This document shows positions 10,618 to 20,930 of a stretch of 64,000 nucleotides of DNA, in pieces. Within the stretch, counting starts at the first letter, position 1; every line of letters starts with the position of its first letter. The translations under genes and the position numbers were made by a program. Under the pieces are notes generated by a model. The model saw only the letters and a list, made by a program, of their open reading frames with translations. It was not told the DNA's origin and made no database searches. The DNA comes from Saccharomycopsis fibuligera x Saccharomycopsis cf. fibuligera (Eukaryota; Ascomycota; Saccharomycetes; Ascoideales; Saccharomycopsidaceae): assembly GCA_001936135.1 (NCBI GenBank), contig CP012821.1, positions 1,302,001 to 1,366,000 of the forward strand, read 5' to 3'.

Positions 10618-10793
10618 ATTACAGATTAGCAGAGCAACACTTATTATCTGAGGGTAGAAAATCGGCATGTCGGTTGCCTCTCGCATGAACATGCATATGG
10701 GTCGTGCATAGAATAGATGATTATAACGGCCGGGTCAACTATCTTCTATCAGTTACGAGCACCGTCCATATGCATATGCTCATCTCCAGAAAA

Positions 10794-10824
10794 ATAAAAA
10801 AAAAAAAAATAAAAAAAAAAAAAT
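10794..10824. repeat. Poly-A tracts upstream of URB2
   Basis: Two runs of A (13 or more each), broken by single T residues, about 90 bp upstream of the URB2 ATG. Poly(dA:dT) tracts in this position commonly exclude nucleosomes in yeast promoters. Confidence 0.6.
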
Positions 10825-10912
10825 TATTCAAGCAAGATTTCAACATTGATCCATAATAGAGATAGAATTATAATAGACTAAGACTTTAGGGCCAACTTAT
10901 CTGCAAAATCAA

Positions 10913-13900
10913 ATGACACTTCCAGACTTGAAGTCGGCGCAGGCAATTACTAAGTTCCTTAGAACAAGCAATGACTTGCCGGAAGTTTTTGAACTCATCA
11001 AGCTACTAATAGACAGCGAGTCAGTGCTACCGCATAAGCAGGTTTTCATTGTGCAGTTATTTGAAAGTAGGTTAGCTACTGAGCTCAACAATAACGGCAA
11101 TAACAAAAATAATTTCAAGCAGACAAACAACAAGAAACCTACATATTATAAAGAGGAAGCAGTATGGCAGATATTATCTAATATAATCGATGGTATTAGC
11201 CAGTTGGATGGCTTGCAAAGACTGTTGGTGGTACAAAGTATCAGAAATATCAAGTTTTTGTCAATCTTCAATTTGATTCTAGATGTGAATAATTTAAATC
11301 TTACTTCTTCATACGTGGACGTTCTTTTGAAAGCATCACGTAAAAACTTGTTGAATGTGTCAAAAAGTGCATCTCAATCGTCTTTGAGTGTGTTGGAGTT
11401 GTTTTTACAAATTTTGAAAAAATCAATCAGCAGCACAAATGGTTTATCTGGAAACAACGATATAGCAGAAATAATTTTTAGAATCTATGAGTACTTGACC
11501 CATAATGACCTCATCAATCTTAATTTTAACAGTCGTGATTTGGTAGCTATCAAATCCCATCAATTTAAAGAAATAGTCAAATTTTACAAGGAAAACTCTC
11601 AATTTATTATCAATTACTATATTAACAGTGGATTATTAGATGCATTACTTTCAATACTTTCTCAGAAAACCAGCTCAAATGACAAGATCCAAAAATTGGC
11701 AAAATCTGTAGTGGCTTCATTTTTGAACAATTCTGTTTCATTTGACGTGTCTAAACCAGATCAATTAAATTTGTCATATTTATTTTCTCATTTTGAGCAG
11801 TTTGTAAAAGTGACAAAGTCTGAAGAGAATGTTTTGTTGTTGTACCAGTTGTTTTTAGGACTTGATATTTGGAACAGTGCAATCAGTAATGCTGGAAATT
11901 TTGAAATTTTGGCTGCAGTCAACGAGAACATTATTGATATGTTGATAGGTGATGGCAAGTTACACTTGTCAATTAACAAAATTATTCAAATAAACTTGGA
12001 CCAAGTTAAGCAAAATCTCATTGGTAGAAAGAAATCTATGGGTCAAGTTTTTTTGAACAAGCCATTCGTTGACAAATTATATATTAGTGCCTTACAGCTT
12101 CAACTTAACATTGAAGATTTTAACAAATTGTCGGACTCAGAACTTGCCAAAGTGATGGCAAATATCAAAGCTATTGATCAGTCATTAGCAGAATTGCTCT
12201 ATCAGTTAATGCAACTCGAAAATAGCTCCTCAAAAAAAAATTTTGCCGGAATAGATACATTTGGCTTTGCTTCACTTTGTGTTGTGCTGAAAAGCATAAA
12301 TAGTGGGGTCTCTAAGGACATTTATGCTAAATTATTTTCAGAGGTGCTTCATTATAATTCTTTGACATCTCATTTACTCATTGGCTTTCTAGGACAGTAT
12401 AGAAAATTATGGTTTGTTAGTAAAACCAGCCTCTTGGAAGATTTTGGCTTCAGTAATCAAGTTAATGCAAAGTTGAGTGTGTTGTCAGTGACTCAATTGA
12501 ATAATTTTAGTGATTCTATATTCCAGCATTTTACCAACTCTGATGAGTCAAAAGATTGTCAAGAATCGTACTTCTTTCTATTTAATTCTATATTGACGTT
12601 TTTATTGTCTGATCAAAAGAAGAACCATAACTCTGCTAAAAAGAAAGCGTTTATAAAATATTTTGATGTTCTCTCTGAGGAAAAATTTGTGAATCGATTT
12701 CAAACCAGTGAGCTTTATTTCAAAGCTGTGTATCAAATCACATTGCTATTTCATTTTGATGAGCTTTTCGCTAGTGAAGCTGATGATGTCACAGTAGCTG
12801 CTGAGAGAAAACTTAAGGTGTTTGCAGAGACTTCAATCAATTACAAAAACGTGTACCATGTGTTTACGTTGTTCCGATTTTTTGAAAACGTGCCACATTT
12901 AGAAACCGAAAAAGTAAGTTTTCAAAAACTACTCAAAAACTTGTCGAAGCAAATAAGTTATCTTGCTACAGACGTTCAACTCCAATATTTGAAAGTGGCC
13001 TTTCAGCGATACTTTAATGTTTTATTTTTAGTGAAGGATGCATCAGAGATTAGCAACCTATTGCAAAAATTGTTAGAGGCGGGGTCATCCAATGATGCCT
13101 TTTACCAATCTACGTTGAATCCAATATTGGAAAACGTATTGTTTTTCGAAAATCAAGGGCTCGCTAATGAGTTCATCAAGTGTGTTGTTACTACTTTAAA
13201 TAAGAAAGAGAAGGCGATTTTTTGCAGTAAAATAATATTGAAGATTCCTATTGAATGTTTCCATCGTGACCAGAGAGCTGAGGTGCTTGATTTAATGATT
13301 GAGCTTATGAAGCATTCTGATTTGCAAAGTGCCACCCCTAGTGATTATGGATACGATTCTTATCAGATATCTTACTACTCTAGATTGGTTATTGAACATT
13401 TGGTTGTTTTCCCAACATACAGATCAAAGTTGGAAACTGAAGTAGATCGAATGTTTGATCTTTATAAAGGCTTGGTGCAAGTGCCACAAAAAAGATCTGA
13501 AAAGCAAACACTCTTCGAAGAGACTTCAAAACAAATTAGCGAGTTGAGTGAAATTAACGACAAGATCATTCATGCAGTTGTGGATAATTTTTCTAAACAG
13601 CATCTCGATAAGCAAGCTGCAGACTTTTTGAACGAAATAATCAAAAAAGTGTCTAAAGGATTAGATAAGGGGAAACTTGATGAAAAAATCTTCACTTTGT
13701 ACTCGATAATTACCAATGTCAAGCAATTTTACTCTTTTGAGTCAAAGTTTGCCGAACTTAGAGAAAAGCTTGCGGTGTTTTGTCAAAGCTACATCAGCGG
13801 TTTAGTCAATGACAATGCCAATAAGCAATATCCATCGATTTTTGAGCTCACTTTAGCATTGAAAGGATTACGTGTCTTTGACAATGTGACAGCAGACTCA

Positions 13901-15178
13901 GAACTAAAGAGTATTGACATCAATAATAACTTTTCGAAGTCTCTTGACACATACATCCAGGATGCGCCATATAGCGAATTTGAAAAATTGCAACTAAAGA
14001 TAGAAGTGTTTGCCATAATTCGACTCTATGCGCCGTTATCATTATCTAAGCCGGCAAGCGTCAAGTTTAATGTTTACTACTTGACATTGTTTTTGATCTT
14101 GTCTAATGAACAATTAGCGCAGCAGCAAGGCCTCGACAGTCCGGTACCTGTGCCAGTGCCTGGGGACTTGATCACTGAAGACGAAGAAGAAGATCGCAGT
14201 AGCAATGTATTGCAGCTTAGTTTATTCAAACATTTGAAAAGCTTGGGTGAGTCTGAATTTGTTCTCTTGTATTCTTATGTTTTGAAATCGGCTGAGCCAA
14301 TCAAAGAAACTGATGGAAAGAACAACAGCAATAGAAACATGCTGGTATCCTTGATTAAGGCTCTCTCAGTGTTTTTGAAAACCTTGAAAGTCAAGAAGAA
14401 CGACTTTAAGCAAATCAACACGAAAAACTTATTCGCCAGCACCCTATCTGTTTTCCTTGACTTGTTGGACAACGGCAAAAGACTTGACGCTGCCCCGCTA
14501 GATGAAGATCTAATTCTTTTGATAATCATGGTTCTCAACTTTGTGATCAGCGAAGTGAATCATTTGATGAGTCAATTCACATTCGAACAGTTGTTGCTAG
14601 TGATTTTAAGAATTAGCTTCACCCTCAAATCCAATTTCAGTGAGCTGGTATACCACGGGCTTACTAGAATCGTTTCTAGAATATTGCTCTTGTACAGATT
14701 CCGCTTAGTCAACAGATATCAGTTATTAGTGAAGATTTTTGTGCCGTTATTGGAGGTTCTCGCCAGCAGTGGCGGCAACGATGACAACAGTCGTGATGCG
14801 GCCGCGCGACAACATAGTTACGAGAGATGTGCTGATCTGTACAACAGAGCCATCGGCAACCTATGCCAGCCTAGTGATCAATCCGCCAAAACTGTTTCCA
14901 AAAATAAGAACGAGTTGAGCTTTAACGTTAGCATCATCAAGAGAGATTTGAGAAAACATTTACCGATCGTGTTATTGAACTTCATCAAGTTTGCCTTGAA
15001 ACGTAATTTTGCGCTACCTGTTTCACAGGCACTTGTGCACAATGCCATCTTTTTGATGTTTGACGTTTTCACGGAGAAGGAATTCAACCTCATCAATTCG
15101 AGCTTGGATACTACCGGCAGAATGTACTTTAAGACAATTTTCGAAGACTACCAAAAGTTTGGTAAGTGGAAGGAGTAG
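10913..15178 (+). CDS. URB2: Nucleolar ribosome biogenesis protein Urb2/Npa2
   Basis: A 1421-residue helical-repeat protein of the early 60S pre-ribosome. In yeast Urb2/Npa2 works with Npa1, Dbp6, Rsa3 and Nop8 in the nucleolus. The body is alpha-helical without catalytic motifs. The C-terminal family domain is recognisable: ADLYNRAIGNLCQPS, FKLNFIKFAL-like helices, then INSSLDTTGRMYFKTIF and the terminal DYQKFGKWKE. It is longer than the ~1170-residue S. cerevisiae protein and includes Asn/Lys-rich and acidic insertions. Base composition is AT-rich for most of the gene and becomes clearly GC-richer in the last ~500 bp, next to the GC-rich block. CTG occurs in frame, for example at 11222. Confidence 0.85.
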   Translation: MTLPDLKSAQAITKFLRTSNDLPEVFELIKLLIDSESVLPHKQVFIVQLFESRLATELNNNGNNKNNFKQTNNKKPTYYKEEAVWQILSNIIDGISQLDGLQRLLVVQSIRNIKFLSIFNLILDVNNLNLTSSYVDVLLKASRKNLLNVSKSASQSSLSVLELFLQILKKSISSTNGLSGNNDIAEIIFRIYEYLTHNDLINLNFNSRDLVAIKSHQFKEIVKFYKENSQFIINYYINSGLLDALLSILSQKTSSNDKIQKLAKSVVASFLNNSVSFDVSKPDQLNLSYLFSHFEQFVKVTKSEENVLLLYQLFLGLDIWNSAISNAGNFEILAAVNENIIDMLIGDGKLHLSINKIIQINLDQVKQNLIGRKKSMGQVFLNKPFVDKLYISALQLQLNIEDFNKLSDSELAKVMANIKAIDQSLAELLYQLMQLENSSSKKNFAGIDTFGFASLCVVLKSINSGVSKDIYAKLFSEVLHYNSLTSHLLIGFLGQYRKLWFVSKTSLLEDFGFSNQVNAKLSVLSVTQLNNFSDSIFQHFTNSDESKDCQESYFFLFNSILTFLLSDQKKNHNSAKKKAFIKYFDVLSEEKFVNRFQTSELYFKAVYQITLLFHFDELFASEADDVTVAAERKLKVFAETSINYKNVYHVFTLFRFFENVPHLETEKVSFQKLLKNLSKQISYLATDVQLQYLKVAFQRYFNVLFLVKDASEISNLLQKLLEAGSSNDAFYQSTLNPILENVLFFENQGLANEFIKCVVTTLNKKEKAIFCSKIILKIPIECFHRDQRAEVLDLMIELMKHSDLQSATPSDYGYDSYQISYYSRLVIEHLVVFPTYRSKLETEVDRMFDLYKGLVQVPQKRSEKQTLFEETSKQISELSEINDKIIHAVVDNFSKQHLDKQAADFLNEIIKKVSKGLDKGKLDEKIFTLYSIITNVKQFYSFESKFAELREKLAVFCQSYISGLVNDNANKQYPSIFELTLALKGLRVFDNVTADSELKSIDINNNFSKSLDTYIQDAPYSEFEKLQLKIEVFAIIRLYAPLSLSKPASVKFNVYYLTLFLILSNEQLAQQQGLDSPVPVPVPGDLITEDEEEDRSSNVLQLSLFKHLKSLGESEFVLLYSYVLKSAEPIKETDGKNNSNRNMLVSLIKALSVFLKTLKVKKNDFKQINTKNLFASTLSVFLDLLDNGKRLDAAPLDEDLILLIIMVLNFVISEVNHLMSQFTFEQLLLVILRISFTLKSNFSELVYHGLTRIVSRILLLYRFRLVNRYQLLVKIFVPLLEVLASSGGNDDNSRDAAARQHSYERCADLYNRAIGNLCQPSDQSAKTVSKNKNELSFNVSIIKRDLRKHLPIVLLNFIKFALKRNFALPVSQALVHNAIFLMFDVFTEKEFNLINSSLDTTGRMYFKTIFEDYQKFGKWKE

Positions 15179-15510
15179 AGATTAGCGTTGTATAGAGATT
15201 TTGTTTACTAATATAGTTTTGACCGAATGTAATTGAATAGCATCATCAAACCGGAATTCTATGCGGTGACCACTGTTGTAAGCGTGAGATTGGTTGGGCA
15301 TTGTTGTGGATGGTTTTTTGTGTTTAATATCGATATCGGAGATTACGGGCCGTGCATTGTTGCAACTCTGCCAGCGGAGTGCGATGCCACACTTGCCAAA
15401 TTTCCATATATAAGGGGCAGCGGATCCTCGATTCAGCTTCAACTCTCCTTTCTTCTCGCCACCCATCTTTATATCTTTCTGTGCTGTCCAATACAAGCAG
15501 TTTTCCCACC
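15179..15510 (+). promoter_or_regulatory. Promoter region of the GCY1-type reductase with TATA box and STRE-like site
   Basis: TATATAAG at 15407-15414 runs directly into AGGGG (15413-15417), which is the stress-response element core. The ATG is about 100 bp downstream. This suggests stress-inducible expression, as is usual for yeast aldo-keto reductases. Confidence 0.5.
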
Positions 15511-16479
15511 ATGGCCCAATTGCACAATTCCACCACAGTTTTCAAGTTGAACACCGGTGCAACCATCCCGGCTATCGGCCTCGGCACCTGGAGAGCCAGT
15601 AATGCTGACGAAGCACGCCATGCGGTCTTGACTGCCATCAAGGCAGGATACCGCCACATTGACACTGCACACGTCTACCGCAATGAAAAAGAAGTTGGTG
15701 AGGCTATCAGAGAAGCAATCAGCCAGGGCATTGTCAAGAGAGAAGACTTGTTTGTCACCACGAAGCTCTGGAACTTCAACCACCGCCGGGCCAAAGAAGC
15801 TCTCGCCGAGTCCTTGGAGAGATTGGGGCTCGATTACGTTGATTTGTACTTGGTCCATTGGCCGTTCACCACGTTGAAGAAAACCGACTCCGAGGGCAAG
15901 GAGGTCTTTTTGCCGCTCAAGGAGTGGCCAGACTACGATTCGTACTTTGACAAGGACTGGGACTACATCAAGACCTGGCAGCAAATGCAGGAATTGGCGA
16001 AAGAGGGCAAGGCCAAAGCGGTGGGGGTGTCGAACTACACCCTCAAGAGATTGAAAACGTTGATTGAGCATCCGTCCACCACGATTATCCCGGCGGTGAA
16101 CCAGGTCCAGTTGCACATTTTGCTTCCGGAAATCGAGTTGGTGGACTACGCCAAGGAGAAGGGCGTGGTTATCGAGGCTTACTCTCCATTGGGCTCCGAT
16201 GGCGCGCCATTGTTGAACAACGAGTTTGCCAAAAAGATTGCCGAGAAGAACGGTATTCCGGTGGCCAATTTGATTTTCAGCTGGATTGTGGCCAGAGGGA
16301 TTGTGGTTTTGCCAAAGTCGGTTACCGAGTCCAGAGTCATCGACAATTTGAAGATTGCGGACTTGCCGCAGGAAGACTTGGATGCCTTGACCAAGTATGC
16401 CGAAGAGCACGGCGGGCCTCAAAGAATCGGTACCTCGAAGTGGGTCCCAGATGGGCTCTGGAAAGACAGTGACCTCTGA
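15511..16479 (+). CDS. GCY1: NADP-dependent aldo-keto reductase, GCY1/YPR1 type
   Basis: A 322-residue cytosolic aldo-keto reductase of the yeast GCY1/YPR1 group. These enzymes reduce aldehydes and ketones with NADPH and can act as glycerol dehydrogenase. The catalytic tetrad is complete: D51 and Y56 in IDTAHVY, K85 in TTKLW and H116 in LVHWP. The N terminus (KLNTGATIPAIGLGTW) and the VLPKSV cofactor-binding segment also match. The start is the ATG in CCACCATGG; the frame is open further upstream. Third positions are strongly G/C. Leucine is TTG 25, CTC 8, CTT 1 and CTG 0 by my count, which matters for the genetic code question. The exact GCY1/YPR1 assignment is not certain. Confidence 0.9.
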   Translation: MAQLHNSTTVFKLNTGATIPAIGLGTWRASNADEARHAVLTAIKAGYRHIDTAHVYRNEKEVGEAIREAISQGIVKREDLFVTTKLWNFNHRRAKEALAESLERLGLDYVDLYLVHWPFTTLKKTDSEGKEVFLPLKEWPDYDSYFDKDWDYIKTWQQMQELAKEGKAKAVGVSNYTLKRLKTLIEHPSTTIIPAVNQVQLHILLPEIELVDYAKEKGVVIEAYSPLGSDGAPLLNNEFAKKIAEKNGIPVANLIFSWIVARGIVVLPKSVTESRVIDNLKIADLPQEDLDALTKYAEEHGGPQRIGTSKWVPDGLWKDSDL

Positions 16480-16689
16480 TCGGCCAGCGTCGGGCGAGCC
16501 TGAGCTCGAGCCTGAGCTCGCAGGGCTACTATATATGTGTGTTTATACAGAATGAATGAGTATATTTGAAGTTTTTAAGGTTATTTATCTTCGCCAGCGG
16601 CGTGACGCGTTTCGAGAGGTAGAAGACGCGGCTCACAGTAGCACTTGGGCAGCCATACCGTCAGCTTAGTGGTGCTTGTACAGGCCAAA

Positions 16690-17542
16690 CTAGCACCGTG
16701 CTGGTGCCGCTGTTCCCCCCGTGCAGTCATTCTCAATGTCCGCAACGTATCCCTCGCGCACCAAGGCGCCAAGGGTGCTTTGTGAGACGTTTTCGACTCC
16801 GTTGATGATCAACCTGTTCAACTTTAGCGAGCGCTGCTGCTTGTTGTCGCTGTCGACGGCGCTCGGCGAGCTTCTCAAGGCGTGGCTCTGGCGTTGCGCG
16901 CGCAGCAGAATCGACCTCGCTTTGCTGGCCATTGACGACACAACCTCGACTTGCTTGGACTTTCTTCTGTAGTTGAAAAACTCCAATAGTCCGAGCCCTG
17001 TCAACGAGGCGAAACTCAAGTCTAAGGTTTTCAAACCGTGCCAGAATGCGCCGCCGCCGTCGGCGGCGCCGTCGGCGGCAGCTTGAGCCTGCTGGAGCTG
17101 CAATATCGCGGTTTTCAAGACAGATAGAGTAAAGTCGTTGAAGCCTGAGCACCGTGGCATGTAAAGCTCGGCCAAATTGGGCACCGAGCGAATAAACTCG
17201 TGAAATTGGAAAAAGTTGTCGTTATTGGCAGCGGCCGCGGCACTGTTGTTGAGCAAGTGCACCCGGTTTTGCGGAAACTCAAAGTACCGTGCACTGCCGA
17301 TATTCAAGACCCTCAACTGCGGCCCGACATGGGACAAGATCCTCATCAAGCCGGTGAACGTCAACGTGGTGCCAAACAAGTCGAGCGCCGCTAAGCGGTC
17401 AAACTGGCCGGCTAGGAGCGCGTGGCTAGCAGGGCTGTCTAGCAGTAGGGGCGTCAGGCTGTTTGCGTCGTTGGAGTCGTCCTGTCTGAGCGCGAGCTTC
17501 TCCAACATGGCCGGGGCCAAGCTGCTGCTGCTGCTGTCCAGC

Positions 17543-17593
<51 letters not shown>

Positions 17594-18726
17594 CGGTGAT
17601 GCAAAAAGTGCCAGATCGTCAACCCCTGGTTATTTTCCAAGTACAACTCTCTCAACTTTGGGAGCCTGAAGATCCCCTTCAACGTGCTGGCGTGCTCGTG
17701 CTGCTGCTGCTGCTCGTCCGCCTCCTCCGCGCTCCTGATGATGTTCCTGAAGTTGAACCCCACAATCGCCAATCTCTCCAAGTTGGGCGCGCGGTGGTAC
17801 TTGAAGACGTTGTTGAACGGGATCTTCTTCTGCGAGTACTGGAGCTTTCTGTTGCCGAGTAGCGTCAAGCTTTTCAAGTTTTGATAGAAGAGCGCCTGGC
17901 CAGCGCCGGGGCTGCTGCGGACGGAGCACAGCCGGTAAAAGTCGAGCACCTTCTGCTTGTAGAACTCCTTCAACTCGATGCACATGTCAGCCTGGTTATT
18001 GTGGCCGTTGATGAAGACGAACCTCAAGCGTTCGAGCCGGGGTAGGCAGTGGAGGAGCTTCTCTTCGAGGAACGGCGTGGTGGCGATGGAGAGGTTTAGG
18101 TCTTCTATCGACAGCAGAGCAGTGTCGCTGCTGGCGCTGCTGGCGCTGCTGGCGCTGCCCTCGAGCGTCTCGACGAGCTGGAACAAGTCCAACTCGAACA
18201 AGCTCAACGACACCTGCCTCACGCGGAGCCGCAACTCGTCGCTGAACAACTTGCGAACCACGTACCGCTCGTTGCCCGCGGCGACCTTGGCGATCTTCAA
18301 GTCCTCGATGCTCCTGGAAGAGCTGCTCTGCGTTGCGCGCTTGAGGAAGGCGACGAACTGGTTGAGTGTCCGCGGGCCTAGCGGGGCCTGGGCGAACGTG
18401 AAGCGCTGGTAGAGCGCAGAGATTCGCGACAAGGTGCGGTACCACAGCTTGGAAACGAGGAAGAAAACCCTGACGATCTGGGAGTGGTGAAAGTGGGAGA
18501 ATATGAGGGTGACTATCTCTATAGGGAATCTCTGGACTGGGTCAGCGGCGGCGCGCTGGCGGCGCTGGCGGTGCCTGCTGTGGACCTCTCTGATTATTGG
18601 GTTCTGGAAAGTGGCTGCTGGCGGCGGCGGCGGCGGTGCTGGTGCTGGTGCTGGTGGTTGTCGCTGCTTTTTGGCCGCAGCTGGCCGTAGTATCGAGTCG
18701 ATGGTGCCGGGTCTTTTCCTCTCGCC

Positions 18727-18783
<57 letters not shown>

Positions 18784-19314
18784 CCGCTGCTGCTCGAGCT
18801 TCTGCTCGACCAGGCGCTGCAGCCTGGCCAACTGCTCAACGAGGCCCTCGGCAACCTTGATGTTCTTCTCGCTAGCCGCGCGCCGCACCGTCGCCAAACC
18901 TCTGCTGTAGACCTGGCACGCCTTGGAGTAGTTCCCGGCCATTTCCAAAATCGTGCCGCAGCGAAGGTAGCCTCTGGCGCCGAACGGCTGCGATCTGACG
19001 ATTTGTCTCGCGTCGCGGTACGCTCTGCCCAAGTCGTTTGTCTTGACGTACGCCTTGAGCCGCAAGTCGTACGCGGTGGCCAACTGGGGGTGGACTAGCT
19101 GCTGCTGCTGCTGGCCGCCAGTGGCGCCACCGGCGCCACTAGCGCCAGCCGCTGGCGCCGCGGTGAGGCCCATTTTGAGTCTCGCGTCCCTGATTTGGGC
19201 TTCGGAGCAGTTTTGCAAATCGTCGATGAGCGCAGAGAGCTGGGCGATGGCCAGCCCGTAGTCTTTCTGTCTGAGGGAGGCGGCGCACTGGCCGAGCTGC
19301 TGGTCGGGGTCCAT
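16690..19314 (-). CDS. DIA2: TPR, F-box and leucine-rich-repeat protein, Dia2-like
   Basis: An 874-residue protein with the domain order of Dia2: N-terminal TPR-like helices (about residues 1-150), an F-box (about 255-310, PVQRFPIEIVTLIFSHF) and C-terminal leucine-rich repeats. Dia2 is the substrate receptor of an SCF ubiquitin ligase that acts at replication forks, including removal of the CMG helicase at termination. Two polyglutamine tracts interrupt it: one before the F-box and one within the LRR region. The start at 19314 is preferred because a TATA box (19371-19380) abuts the upstream ATG at 19368, leaving that codon with no leader. Composition is very GC-rich, yet leucines use TTG/CTC/CTA. 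Confidence 0.78.
17542..17594 (-). repeat. Interrupted CAG/CAA repeat (polyglutamine in DIA2 LRR region)
   Basis: A CAG repeat with CAA interruptions, read on the minus strand, encoding about 18 glutamines after HHR and before LDSSSSS. Interruptions normally stabilise such repeats. Confidence 0.9.
18730..18780 (-). repeat. Pure CAG repeat, 17 units (polyglutamine in DIA2)
   Basis: Seventeen uninterrupted CTG units on the plus strand, that is CAG on the coding strand, give 17 glutamines between the TPR region and the F-box. Being pure, it should be length-variable. Confidence 0.93.
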
Positions 19315-19370
19315 TGCTGGCGGTTGTGGTGGTGGTGTGGTTCTGTAGAGCCAGACGTGTATCAACATGG

Positions 19371-19380
19371 ATATATATTT
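19371..19380 (-). promoter_or_regulatory. TATA box of DIA2
   Basis: An AT-alternating tract in a GC-rich surrounding, about 57 bp upstream of the chosen ATG and directly next to the upstream in-frame ATG at 19368. It decides the start choice. Confidence 0.5.
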
Positions 19381-19603
19381 GTGAGCATGGCACGCGAAAA
19401 TAAGCAGAAAACAGGCCGCGGCGCCACGACGCGCGGACCGTAACGCGGCGGCGGCGGCGGCGGCGGATGTGCTTACGCTGGCCAGGGCGGCAGATTCGAA
19501 ATCGCTAATCTTTTACTAGTTGCCGGGCGGCTGAATGGCGTATGCTAAGTCTATACAGTACACGGGAACGAACAAACAATCAAAAAATCAAACAATCAAA
19601 CAA

Positions 19604-20587
19604 TCATGCTTTGCGGGATCTTGACTTCACCGAGGACTTGGCGGTTTCGGCACCAGTAGCTCTGCCGGCGGCGCCGGCGGCGCCAGCGGCAGGAGCAGCA
19701 GCAGCGGCGGACTTGCCGGCGGCCCTCTTTGGCTTGGAGTAGGAGTGGATGTAGAAGCTGATGAACAAGACCAAGTAGCTGCCCAAGATGGCGGCGCCGT
19801 AGAAGCCGGCGACCTGGGTGCCGTAGCAGGTGCCGTAGTGGGGCAACCACGGCCAGAGCATGTCGGCGTAGAACTGGTACAAGGCAAAGTAGACGGCAAA
19901 CAAGTCCAAGACGAACTGGGAGATCTGGAACAAGGTGATGTACTTTTTCCACCAGACGCGGACGCCCCGGGCAGAGAGGAAGTAGTAGAAGTACATGACG
20001 ACGTGGACCGCCAAGTTCAAGGAGATGGGAACCCACTCGACGGCGGTGTGGCCGACGAGCTGGGTGTAGCAGAGCAAGGCGGTGGCGCCGTGGTGGTAGG
20101 TGTGCAAGAACAAGAGGCGCTTGCGCTTGAGGACAAGGAAGCCCGTGTCGACCAACTCGACAAACTTGACCAAGTAGTTGATGTAGTACAAGATGACCAA
20201 CTTGCTGGTGTACGCGTTGGCGCTGCACACGCCGTAGTAGAAGCCGTGCTGCCAGACGACGGGGAAGATCTGCTCGAAGATGAGCAACAAGAGCACGAGC
20301 GACGCCGACGACAAGAGCAAGTTGTGGATCTGGAACGCGACGCTGAGCTTGAACGGGCGGATGTTGAACCTGGCCGCGACCGCTGGGTAGCCAAAGATGA
20401 CGGCGTAGTAGCCCGCGATGACCGCAACAGCCTGGCGGCCGCTGGCAAGGAAGGTCTGGTTGTGGACGAAGCGGAAGTCTTCGGCAGGATAGCCAAACAC
20501 CGTGCTGTACAAGTAGTCAAACACGGGCCATAGCTTGACGCCGAAGGGGGCCTCGACGGAGGGGGCGGAGACCTGGAGGACGGACAT
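19604..20587 (-). CDS. ELO2/ELO3: Very-long-chain fatty acid elongase, FEN1/SUR4 type
   Basis: A 327-residue ELO-family 3-ketoacyl-CoA synthase of the endoplasmic reticulum. It condenses malonyl-CoA with long-chain acyl-CoA to make C20-C26 fatty acids for sphingolipids. About seven hydrophobic segments are visible. The catalytic histidine box is LHTYHHGAT, preceded by [13 protein letters not shown] and followed by the family block [13 protein letters not shown]. This wording is closest to S. cerevisiae Elo2 (Fen1) and Elo3 (Sur4). The C terminus is an Ala/Gly/Lys-rich tail ending KSRSRKA. Leucines read TTG/CTC/CTA and not CTG in the segments I decoded, despite high GC3. ELO2 versus ELO3 cannot be decided from this sequence alone. 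Confidence 0.93.
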   Translation of the reverse strand: MSVLQVSAPSVEAPFGVKLWPVFDYLYSTVFGYPAEDFRFVHNQTFLASGRQAVAVIAGYYAVIFGYPAVAARFNIRPFKLSVAFQIHNLLLSSASLVLLLLIFEQIFPVVWQHGFYYGVCSANAYTSKLVILYYINYLVKFVELVDTGFLVLKRKRLLFLHTYHHGATALLCYTQLVGHTAVEWVPISLNLAVHVVMYFYYFLSARGVRVWWKKYITLFQISQFVLDLFAVYFALYQFYADMLWPWLPHYGTCYGTQVAGFYGAAILGSYLVLFISFYIHSYSKPKRAAGKSAAAAAPAAGAAGAAGRATGAETAKSSVKSRSRKA

Positions 20588-20595
20588 CTGGGGGA

Positions 20596-20655
20596 CGAGC
20601 GAGAGCGAGCGAGCGAGCGAGCGAGGTGCTGATGGTGCTGATGGTGCTGATGGTG
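20596..20655. repeat. GCGA microsatellite and GTGCTGATG minisatellite
   Basis: A GCGA tetranucleotide run (about 20596-20624) is followed by three tandem copies of GTGCTGATG (about 20626-20652), immediately upstream of the elongase ATG, so both lie in its 5' leader or promoter. Confidence 0.88.
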
Positions 20656-20671
20656 TGTGGACAAAAGAAAG

Positions 20672-20730
20672 ACTTCACCAGCTTTTCACCAGCTTTTCAC
20701 CAAGTTTTCACCAAGTTTTCACCAAGTTTC
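20672..20730. repeat. 11-bp tandem repeat (TTTTCACCAAG-like)
   Basis: About five tandem 11-bp units; the first two read TTCACCAGCTT and the later ones TTCACCAAGTT. It is located upstream of the elongase and may be part of its promoter. Confidence 0.9.
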
Positions 20731-20891
20731 TCTGTCTTGTATTTTTCAGTGTTCGTCGTGGAAAGTTCGGAACGACGGGGCGCGCGTAGCAATATGCCGG
20801 GCGCTGCAGACAGCCGCAGAGAAGACGCGCTGGGACACGACTGTCACGTGGGATCCAGCGCTGCGGCCGCAGATGGCGGTCACGCGACGCG

Positions 20892-20922
20892 ACGCGGCTC
20901 TCGCGTCACGCGAGAGCCGCGT
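20892..20922. repeat. Perfect inverted repeat, 14-bp arms
   Basis: Arms ACGCGGCTCTCGCG (20892-20905) and CGCGAGAGCCGCGT (20909-20922) are exact reverse complements around a 3-bp spacer TCA. It could extrude as a very GC-rich hairpin. Confidence 0.93.
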
Positions 20923-20930
20923 GACTGATG

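Noticed and set aside
19315-19368. Upstream ATG (19368) as the DIA2 start
   Set aside because: A TATA box abuts it, leaving no room for a leader; the ATG at 19314 gives a normal TATA distance and a sensible N terminus.
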